Shown in pieces: positions 6,749-12,625 of a DNA stretch of 13,774 bases. Where the stretch lies: positions 1-13,774 of the forward strand of contig WFPH01000020.1 in assembly GCA_015487645.1 (NCBI GenBank), given 5' to 3'. The position numbers were made by a program, and so were the translations under genes. The notes under the pieces were generated by a model. That model saw only the letters and a program-made list of their open reading frames with translations, ran no database searches and was not told the origin of the DNA. Positions within the stretch are counted from its first letter, which is position 1, and each line of letters opens with the position of its first letter. This DNA comes from Thermosulfurimonas sp. (lineage in GTDB: Bacteria > Desulfobacterota > Thermodesulfobacteria > Thermodesulfobacteriales > Thermodesulfobacteriaceae).

Positions 6749-6766
6749 ATTATTTCGCCAGGGAAC

Positions 6767-8362
6767 TCAAAAGAACCCGTTGATCCTTCGGAAGGCCACC
6801 CGGAGGAGGAGAAGGGTCAGAGCGAGAAGCCCCGCCCCCAAGGCAGCCAGCAGCCAATGCCCGGAAAGAATGTTCCGCCGCACCAGAAGGACCAGGGCCG
6901 TAAGGGTCACGGCCAGCATAAAAAGGGCCGGAAGCTTCACGAAAAGAGCAAAACGCCGGGAAGAAGCCAGCCACACGGTAAGGGCCAGAAGGGCCAGGGC
7001 GGCGAGCAACTGATTGGCCGTCCCCATAAGGGGCCAGATCTTCTGCCAGGCCCCGGAGAAGGCCAGAGCCGCCGAAAGTCCCACCACTACCAGGGTAAAA
7101 AGTATCCGGCTTCTCGGAGTTGAAACATGCTCCCCCTGCCGGGAGAAAAGCTCCTCCAGCATGAAACGGGAAACCCGGGTGGCGGTGTCGAGAGAGGTAA
7201 GGGCAAAGGCCGAGACCGCAAGAGCCGCAAAAGCCTTCCCTTTATCAAGGGGAATCCCCAGGGCGGAGAAAAAGCCAGCCACTCCGGTGGCGAAGGTGGC
7301 GATGGGCCCATGGGTTTTAAGTAACCCCTGGTAGTCCGCCAGACTCAGCCCCACTACGGCGCAAAGCGAGATCACCCCCAACACTCCTTCAAGGAGCATG
7401 GCCCCGTAACCCACATAGCGGGCCTGGGACTCGTGAGCCACCTGACGAGCCGTAGTCCCCGAGCCCACCAGGGAGTGGAACCCGGAGATGGCCCCGCAGG
7501 AAGTGATCACAAAGAGGAGTGGGAAAAGAGGCCCCAGTTCGTTGGTGAACCCGGTAAAAGCCGGAAGTTTTATTTCGGGGTCCCTGAGGAGGAGGCCCAA
7601 AAAGGCCCCAAGAAGCAGGCCATAGAGGAGGAAAGCATTGAGGTAATCCCGGGGTTGCAACAGGAGCCAAATGGGAAAAACCGCGGCCAAAAAGATGTAA
7701 CCGAAAAGAAGGATCCGCCAGGTGGTCTCAGGGAGCCTGAGAGGCACCTTGAAGCCGATCCAGATGGAAGCTGCAAGCCCCAGTATGCCTAACAGAGTAA
7801 GGAGCGGTAGCGGGAACCCTGCCCGGTAGTAAAGAATCCCAAAAACCACCGCCAGCAGGAGAAAGCCGATAGAGGCCGTGGCTACCGGAGGGGAGGCCAC
7901 GAAAGTCTTGGCCACGATGACATCGAAGGCCGCCACTATCAGAATGAGGGTGGCCGTGGCGAAAAGGAGGAAAAGCTTCTGGGTACCCCCTCCAAGATAC
8001 TGACGAAGGATCTCACCGATGGAGCGACCATCGTGCCGCAGAGAGGCCATGATAGCTCCCATATCGTGAACTCCTCCCGCGAAGACCGCCCCGAGAACGA
8101 GCCAGAGGAACACCCCCAGCCAGCCGTAGGAGGCCGCAAGGATCGGCCCTACAATTGGCCCGGCTCCGGCGATGGAGGCAAAGTGATGGCCAAAAAGCAC
8201 CGGAGTGGAGGTAGGCATGAAATCCAGCCCGTCGCGGAAGCGATGGGCCGGGGTCTTACGGCTGTCGTCCACCCCAAACCAGCGGGAGATCAGTTGCCCA
8301 TAAAAGAAAAAACCCGTCCCCAGGGTCACCAAGGCGAGTAGAAGGAGAATCCTTGCCGTCAT
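6767..8362 (-). CDS. CstA-family carbon-starvation transporter
   Basis: CstA-family proteins are multi-pass inner-membrane carriers; E. coli members import peptides (CstA) or pyruvate (BtsT). From the ATG at 8362 the protein is 531 aa with well over ten hydrophobic segments. Recognisable family stretches are RFRDGLDFMPTSTPVLFGHHF (about 41-61, interface of helices 1 and 2), AGAGPIVGPILAASYGW, GGVHDMGAIMASLRHDGRS, and SCGAISGFHSLVGSGTTARQ, followed by a region resembling the C-terminal CstA domain. It is shorter than E. coli CstA (about 700 aa) but in the range of compact family members. A TTG 36 bases upstream (8396-8398) would add 12 residues; it has no ribosome site and lies in a promoter-like sequence, so ATG is preferred. 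The divergent histidine kinase may be functionally linked. Substrate is not deducible. Confidence 0.9.
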   Translation of the reverse strand: MTARILLLLALVTLGTGFFFYGQLISRWFGVDDSRKTPAHRFRDGLDFMPTSTPVLFGHHFASIAGAGPIVGPILAASYGWLGVFLWLVLGAVFAGGVHDMGAIMASLRHDGRSIGEILRQYLGGGTQKLFLLFATATLILIVAAFDVIVAKTFVASPPVATASIGFLLLAVVFGILYYRAGFPLPLLTLLGILGLAASIWIGFKVPLRLPETTWRILLFGYIFLAAVFPIWLLLQPRDYLNAFLLYGLLLGAFLGLLLRDPEIKLPAFTGFTNELGPLFPLLFVITSCGAISGFHSLVGSGTTARQVAHESQARYVGYGAMLLEGVLGVISLCAVVGLSLADYQGLLKTHGPIATFATGVAGFFSALGIPLDKGKAFAALAVSAFALTSLDTATRVSRFMLEELFSRQGEHVSTPRSRILFTLVVVGLSAALAFSGAWQKIWPLMGTANQLLAALALLALTVWLASSRRFALFVKLPALFMLAVTLTALVLLVRRNILSGHWLLAALGAGLLALTLLLLRVAFRRINGFF

Positions 8363-8446
8363 ACCCTTTATTGAAGAGGCTCTTTTCTCCCTCGTCAAGG
8401 GTGGTAGAATAGGCGAAAATTTATTTCATAGTCCATTTATAAAAAG
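8363..8446. promoter_or_regulatory. divergent promoter region between cstA-like gene and histidine kinase
   Basis: Eighty-four bases separate two divergent starts, so both promoters should lie here or partly inside the genes. On the minus strand TTGACG (8393-8398) is followed after 17 bases by TTCAAT (8370-8375), a fair -35/-10 pair that would start transcription close to the cstA-like ATG. On the plus strand TAGAAT (8405-8410) may be a -10 but lacks a good -35. The kinase ATG at 8447 is preceded only by an A-rich AAAAAG, a weak ribosome site. Confidence 0.35.
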
Positions 8447-9898
8447 ATGAGCCTTGAGATCCTCACCGAAAGCGGAAACCTGCACTGGGATTTCGAGACC
8501 GAGCCTCTGCTCGTCATAGATCCGCAGTTCCGGGTCATCCATCTCAACCGTAAAGCCAGAGAGAAATATCGGTATGAGGGGCCGCTGCCTGTCCCCTGCT
8601 ACCGGCTCACCCATGGCCGGGATAATCCCTGCCCGGAGGAGTGTCCCCTTAAGGAGGTCTTAAAGGAGGGCCGGAGCGTGATTGGCATACACCGGCATCT
8701 CCTAGATGACGGCAAGATTCTATACGAAAAGGTGCTGGCCTCGCCGCTGTTCGACCGGGAGGGAAAACTGGTAGGGCTGGTGGAGATCCTGGTGGACATC
8801 ACCCCCGAGGTGGAAGGAGAGATCCGGTCTCGCCAGACGGTGGAGTCCCTGCTTGAAGCCTTTGAGAACTCCAGGCTCGGGATCCTGGTGCTGGATCGAG
8901 ATTTTCGGGTGGTCTGGCTAAACAGCGGTATCGAAGAGTTCTTCGGCCTACGGAGAGAGGAGGTCCTGGGCCAGAACAAGCGTCGGCTCATCCAGGAAAG
9001 AATCAAGTTCATTTTTGAAAAACCGGAGGAGTTTGCCCAGAAGGTCCTCCGCACTTACGAGGACAACACCTACATTGAGAACTTCGAGTGTCATGTAGTG
9101 CCGGCAGAAGGGCGCCGGGAGCGCTGGCTGGAACACTTCAGCCAGCCCATAAAAAAAGGACACTACGCCGGTGGACGGGTGGAGTTCTATTTCGACATTA
9201 CCCGGCGCAAGGAGCTGGAAAGGGAGTTCCTAGCCGCTCAGAAGCTGGAAGTGCTGGGGCGCATGACCGCCGGTATCGCCCACGACTTCAACAACATTCT
9301 CATGGCCATCCAGGGTTTTGCCCAGCTAGGCCTCATAAAGCTTAAAGAGAACCATCCTGCTAAACGCGACTTCGAAAGAATACTAAATTCATGTCAGCGG
9401 GCCTCTGAAATTATCCAGAAGCTCTTAACCTTTATCAAAAAAGAATCATTCGAATATTATAAACTAGACCTAAAAAAGTTTCTCTTGGAACTTAAACCGA
9501 TAGTCCGAAGCGCGGCCGGAGAGAGAATAACGGTCCATTACGAATTACCTGAAGAGCCCCTCCCCATTAAAGGCGATGAGACCGCCCTAACCCAGGCCAT
9601 CCTCAATCTGGTAATCAATGCCAAAGAAGCCATGCCTGAAGGAGGAGAGATCTTTCTTCGCGCTTTTCGAGATGGAGAACGAGCCGTAATCGAAATAAAG
9701 GATACGGGCATAGGAATACCCTCCGAAAATCTACCCTTCATCTTTGATCCCTTCTTTACCACCAAGGAACTGGGCTCTGGCTTAGGGCTCTCGGTAGTCT
9801 ACGGCATAGTCAAAAGCCTGGAAGGAGAAATTCAGGTGGAAAGTACGGTGGGAGAAGGTACGACCTTCCGCCTCTTTATACCGCTGGTCTCGGACTAG
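8447..9898 (+). CDS. soluble PAS-PAS sensor histidine kinase
   Basis: A two-component sensor kinase of 483 aa with no membrane segment or signal peptide, so it senses a cytoplasmic signal. Order of parts: PAS 1 (about 15-120), PAS 2 (about 128-255), a phospho-acceptor helix with H279 in AGIAHDFNNIL, then the ATPase domain with N387/N391 in NLVINAKEAM, DTGIGIP (419-425) and the GSGLGL lid (443-448). The H-box HDFNN is typical of NtrB-like orphan kinases. PAS 1 carries an unusual C51-x4-H56-x5-C62-x3-C66 cluster that could bind a metal or iron-sulfur centre or act as a thiol switch. No response regulator is adjacent; the partner is elsewhere. It is divergent from the cstA-like gene, and its TAG stop overlaps the LOG-family gene's stop by three bases. 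Its signal is unknown. Confidence 0.9.
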   Translation: MSLEILTESGNLHWDFETEPLLVIDPQFRVIHLNRKAREKYRYEGPLPVPCYRLTHGRDNPCPEECPLKEVLKEGRSVIGIHRHLLDDGKILYEKVLASPLFDREGKLVGLVEILVDITPEVEGEIRSRQTVESLLEAFENSRLGILVLDRDFRVVWLNSGIEEFFGLRREEVLGQNKRRLIQERIKFIFEKPEEFAQKVLRTYEDNTYIENFECHVVPAEGRRERWLEHFSQPIKKGHYAGGRVEFYFDITRRKELEREFLAAQKLEVLGRMTAGIAHDFNNILMAIQGFAQLGLIKLKENHPAKRDFERILNSCQRASEIIQKLLTFIKKESFEYYKLDLKKFLLELKPIVRSAAGERITVHYELPEEPLPIKGDETALTQAILNLVINAKEAMPEGGEIFLRAFRDGERAVIEIKDTGIGIPSENLPFIFDPFFTTKELGSGLGLSVVYGIVKSLEGEIQVESTVGEGTTFRLFIPLVSD

Positions 9899-10566
9899 GC
9901 CCCTAAGGACACCCCCTTCTGAATATAATCCACCACCTCCTGAGGATCGTCCAGAACGGTAAACAATTCCAGATCGCTCTCGGAAATCTTGCCTCCGCTA
10001 AGCACAGTCCCCTGCAACCAGGTCATCAACCCCTCCCAGTAATCCCGTCCCACCAGGACCACCGGCACGGGCCTGATCTTCCGGGTCTGGACCAGGGTGA
10101 TCACCTCAAAGAGTTCATCGAGCGTCCCGTACCCTCCGGGCAGGAATACAAAACCCACCGCGTATTTGGCCATGAGGACCTTGCGCACAAAAAAGTAACG
10201 GGTCTCAAGACGCACATTGGCGTAAGGATTGGGCTCCTGCTCCAAGGGAAGCCTGATGTTGATGCCTACGGACCAGCCCCCGGCCTCAGCGGCCCCCTTG
10301 TTGGCAGCCTCCATTACTCCCGGTCCTCCGCCGGTGATCACCGAAAAACCCGCCCGCACCAGTTCCCGGGCCACTTCCTCGGCCTTGGCGTAACAGGGAT
10401 CCCCCGGCCGCACCCGAGTGGAGCCGAAGATAGTTACGGCGGGATAGACCTTAGGGAGTTCTTCGAAACCTTCCACGAACTCGGCCATGATCTTGAAAAG
10501 CCGCCAGGATTCCCGGGCGGCTAAACCGTTAAGAACGTACTGTTTCTCATCGATTTCCCGGCTCAT
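9895..10566 (-). CDS. LOG-family protein (TIGR00730-type nucleotide 5'-monophosphate phosphoribohydrolase)
   Basis: LOG-family proteins, often misnamed lysine decarboxylases, are Rossmann-fold enzymes that split the base from nucleoside monophosphates such as cytokinin ribotides or AMP. The 223-aa protein shows both signatures: GGGPGVMEAANKGA (79-92) and PGGYGTLDE (143-151), with the family Arg-Lys pair in YFFVRK before it. The N-terminal segment with ESWRLFKIMAEFVEGFE (19-35) is typical of the longer bacterial subgroup and supports the ATG at 10566, which lies inside the end of recO (20-base overlap) with GGGAG about 8 bases ahead. It closes the minus-strand cluster starting at mfd. The stop codon lies in CTAG at 9895-9898, shared with the convergent kinase gene. 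The physiological substrate is not known. Confidence 0.9.
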   Translation of the reverse strand: MSREIDEKQYVLNGLAARESWRLFKIMAEFVEGFEELPKVYPAVTIFGSTRVRPGDPCYAKAEEVARELVRAGFSVITGGGPGVMEAANKGAAEAGGWSVGINIRLPLEQEPNPYANVRLETRYFFVRKVLMAKYAVGFVFLPGGYGTLDELFEVITLVQTRKIRPVPVVLVGRDYWEGLMTWLQGTVLSGGKISESDLELFTVLDDPQEVVDYIQKGVSLGA

Positions 10567-11299
10567 ACCCGAACTCCCGAAGGACTTTGAGGGCTTTTAT
10601 ATCCTGATCAAGGACTTTTAACAAGAAGGATTCCAGGAGATGGCCCACCTCCCGCACCACATTTTGGGGAAGAATCATTCGGGGAAGGGCCTCAAGTGAG
10701 AAACGATTCAGGGACCGCAGTAGCCCCAGAGCCTTGGGGGAAAGCCTCTGGTCCCGTTCGGAAGCACAGGCTCCGCAGATCGCTCCTCCTTTTTCGAAAG
10801 AAAAGAAGGACTTTTCCGAGAGCTTGAGTCCGCAGCTCAGACAAACCTCAAACTCCGGAGCCCATCCCAACAGTCCGAGAAGACGGAACTCGAAGTAGGG
10901 TTTCAGCCACGGAAGCCACGGAGAACGTTCCATAAGGCTGAGTGTATCCCGGAGGAGAGGGAAGAGTTCCCGACCCTCGGCCGGCGGAGAAGAGCGCTCG
11001 CAGAGTTCCAGAAAGTAGGCCGAGAGAGCAAAACTGCGGGGATGCCAGCGGAGTCTTTCTGGGACCCAAACCAGGTCGGCGGCCTCGAGGATGGGAGCCA
11101 GGCCCCGACGACCAGGACGGAGATAAACTCGAAGGAGGTGGCCGGGCTCAAGCTTGTTCACAAAGCGTCGAAGACTACGCCGGGCCCCCTTGGCGACCGC
11201 CAAAAAACGTCCTCGCTTTTCCGAAAGGAAATTTATCAGGAGATCACTTTCGGAAATCTCCCGCGTTGAAAGAACCAGAGCCTCAAAAGGGACAAGCAC
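10547..11299 (-). CDS. recO: DNA repair protein RecO
   Basis: RecO works with RecR (and RecF) to load RecA onto SSB-coated single-stranded DNA in the RecF recombination pathway. The 250-aa product has the N-terminal OB-fold typical of RecO (ALVLSTREISESDLLINFLS, 7-26, then GRFLAVAKGARR) and a C-terminal helical part with a four-cysteine zinc site: C153-x2-C156 and C175-x2-C178. The length matches the family (about 240-260 aa). The start is GTG at 11297-11299, six bases after the stop of the RodZ-like gene, with a modest GTAGGG ahead. It lies in a tightly packed cluster with mfd and surA-like genes upstream and the LOG-family gene overlapping its 3' end. Confidence 0.93.
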   Translation of the reverse strand: MLVPFEALVLSTREISESDLLINFLSEKRGRFLAVAKGARRSLRRFVNKLEPGHLLRVYLRPGRRGLAPILEAADLVWVPERLRWHPRSFALSAYFLELCERSSPPAEGRELFPLLRDTLSLMERSPWLPWLKPYFEFRLLGLLGWAPEFEVCLSCGLKLSEKSFFSFEKGGAICGACASERDQRLSPKALGLLRSLNRFSLEALPRMILPQNVVREVGHLLESFLLKVLDQDIKALKVLREFGYEPGNR

Positions 11300-11305
11300 G
11301 TTGCC

Positions 11306-11677
11306 CTACCGCACAAGAAGAAGATAAACCAGGATAGCCATCGCTATTATAAGGATTATCCCCCAAGCCATAGCTCTTGAAGAAGGCCGAGGGGAAGAAG
11401 TCTCAGGAGGTTCCTCCAGAACCGGGACTTCGTCTCGAGATCGAACCTCCCGGTAACGGACCAAAACTTCGCCGGGATCGAGCCCCACCGCCTCCGCATA
11501 CGCCCTGAGATACCCTATAAGATAGACCTCCGCCGGCAGTTCCTCCCAGGCCTCTTCTTCAATCGCCCGGAGAAATCGGCAGTTGATCTTGGTCTCGGCC
11601 GCTATCTCTTCCAGAGTAAGTCCCTGACGTTCCCTGATTTCCCTGAGATAAGAACCTAAACCGCCTTTTTCAGACAT
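11306..11677 (-). CDS. short RodZ-like membrane-anchored helix-turn-helix protein
   Basis: The 123-aa protein has an N-terminal helix-turn-helix of the RodZ type (about residues 7-72; LGSYLREIRERQGLTLEEIA then the PAEVYLIGYLRAYAEAVGLD segment), a proline/serine-rich linker (about 88-98) and one hydrophobic segment near the C-terminus (about 101-121). Full RodZ, which anchors the MreB cytoskeleton and supports rod shape, is about 250-350 aa and carries a periplasmic domain after the membrane span; here the protein ends two residues after the span. It is therefore a cytoplasm-facing, tail-anchored version, or a RodZ whose outer domain is lost. It starts one base after the surA-like stop, so coupling is likely. 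Whether it acts on MreB or as a transcription factor is unknown. Confidence 0.8.
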   Translation of the reverse strand: MSEKGGLGSYLREIRERQGLTLEEIAAETKINCRFLRAIEEEAWEELPAEVYLIGYLRAYAEAVGLDPGEVLVRYREVRSRDEVPVLEEPPETSSPRPSSRAMAWGIILIIAMAILVYLLLVR

Positions 11678-11678
11678 T

Positions 11679-12599
11679 TCAAATAAATACCTTAATAAAA
11701 GCTCGCTCTTTCAGCTCTTTTAGCCACTTCTGGAAGTATTCGTCAAGGGCCTGCTGGTAAAGTTTCTGCCGGATCTCCTCCTTGACCTCCTCAAGGGGCC
11801 TCACGGGCCTGGCCTCTACCGAAAGGACCTTGAAGATGTACCAGCGTCCTCCGGAAGCCACCGGCGGAGTGACCTCGCCCGCCCGGGCCTTCTCGAGCAC
11901 CTTGCGGGTCTCCGGAGCCAGCTCCTCCAGCTTGAAGCGGCCAAGATCTTCACCGCTTCCGGGTATCTCGGAATACTTTCGAGCCACCTCCTTAAAGTCC
12001 TCTCCCTTTTTGAGGGCCTCCCAGGCCTTCTGAATCCGCTCCTTATCAGAGGTCACAATGGCTGCCAGGTGATACACCCGATTTTGGCGCGAAAGATAGT
12101 GTTCCTGGTAATAACGCTTAATATCCTCCTCCGTGATCACAATACGGGCCTGGACGCTTCCCTGGACGAGCTTCATCTTCCGGAGCTGGTCTCTGATCCG
12201 CTCCCGATACTCAGACAGGCTCAGACCCTGTTCCTCAAGAAACCTCCGGAAGGCCGCCTCTCCGCCCATGCGAGCCATAACATCTTTCAGGAAGGCCTCC
12301 ACCTCCTCATCCCGGACGGTAATCTTATATTTCTTGACTTCCTGTGCGATAAGTTTTTCTTCGATAAGCCTTTCCAAGACCTCCTTCCGTATCCTGTGGA
12401 CCAGTTTCTGCTCCTCCAGAGGATCGGTCACCCCCTGGAGATATTTCCGATAAAGGGGGAGCGCCGCCTCGTCCACCTCCGAAAGGGTAATGACCTCGTC
12501 GTTGACCACGGCCGCAATACGGTCAATGACCTCCGCTCTGGCCCAGTGGAGGATTCCCAGCCAAATACCAAGACAAATCAGAAGAATCTTTCGCCTCAT
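11679..12599 (-). CDS. SurA-like periplasmic chaperone / parvulin peptidyl-prolyl isomerase
   Basis: SurA-type proteins assist folding of outer-membrane proteins in the periplasm, implying a diderm cell. The 306-aa precursor begins with a Sec signal peptide (MRRK, a hydrophobic core, predicted cut after ARA at about residue 22). The mature N-terminus DRIAAVVNDEVITLSEV (26-42) is the SurA N-domain signature, followed by the helical chaperone part (to about 165) and a single parvulin domain (about 173-264) with KKGEDFKEVARKYSE and a short G-rich DLG. E. coli SurA has two parvulin domains and 428 aa, so this is the one-domain form common in other phyla. The ATG at 12599 follows GAGAGGTT at a 6-base spacing and lies 26 bases after the mfd stop. 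Confidence 0.9.
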   Translation of the reverse strand: MRRKILLICLGIWLGILHWARAEVIDRIAAVVNDEVITLSEVDEAALPLYRKYLQGVTDPLEEQKLVHRIRKEVLERLIEEKLIAQEVKKYKITVRDEEVEAFLKDVMARMGGEAAFRRFLEEQGLSLSEYRERIRDQLRKMKLVQGSVQARIVITEEDIKRYYQEHYLSRQNRVYHLAAIVTSDKERIQKAWEALKKGEDFKEVARKYSEIPGSGEDLGRFKLEELAPETRKVLEKARAGEVTPPVASGGRWYIFKVLSVEARPVRPLEEVKEEIRQKLYQQALDEYFQKWLKELKERAFIKVFI

Positions 12600-12605
12600 A
12601 GAGCC

Positions 12606-12613
12606 AACCTCTC
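12606..12613 (-). promoter_or_regulatory. ribosome binding site of the surA-like gene
   Basis: GAGAGGTT on the minus strand, 6 bases from the ATG at 12597-12599, inside the 26-base gap after the mfd stop codon. It supports the start at the head of the signal peptide. Confidence 0.6.
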
Positions 12614-12625
12614 GGGTTAGTTTAA

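Larger units (their letters stand above)
6518..6766. other. AT-rich control region upstream of the molybdoenzyme operon
   Basis: This 249-base stretch lies between the end of the cstA-like gene and the start of the molybdoenzyme operon, both on the minus strand, so it should hold the terminator of one and the promoter of the other. It is strongly AT-rich. It contains GTTAA at 6595-6599 and 6604-6608 facing TTAAC at 6616-6620, and the short palindrome CCAATATTTTGG at 6650-6661. I could not find a convincing -35/-10 pair or a sigma-54 site: a TTGACC-like hexamer exists on the minus strand (6577-6582), but its spacing to the nearest TATAAC (6543-6548) is far too long. No gene or tRNA is seen. 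Confidence 0.5.

Noticed and set aside
6750..7334. Several Arg/Lys/Gly-rich plus-strand frames opposite the cstA-like gene
   Set aside because: Their composition (runs of Arg, Gly, Lys, Pro) is that expected from reading a GC-rich, Leu/Ala-rich membrane gene backwards.
8363..8398. TTG start giving a 543-residue CstA-like protein
   Set aside because: No ribosome site precedes the TTG, the extra 12 residues are polar and not family-like, and the TTG lies in a probable -35 hexamer.
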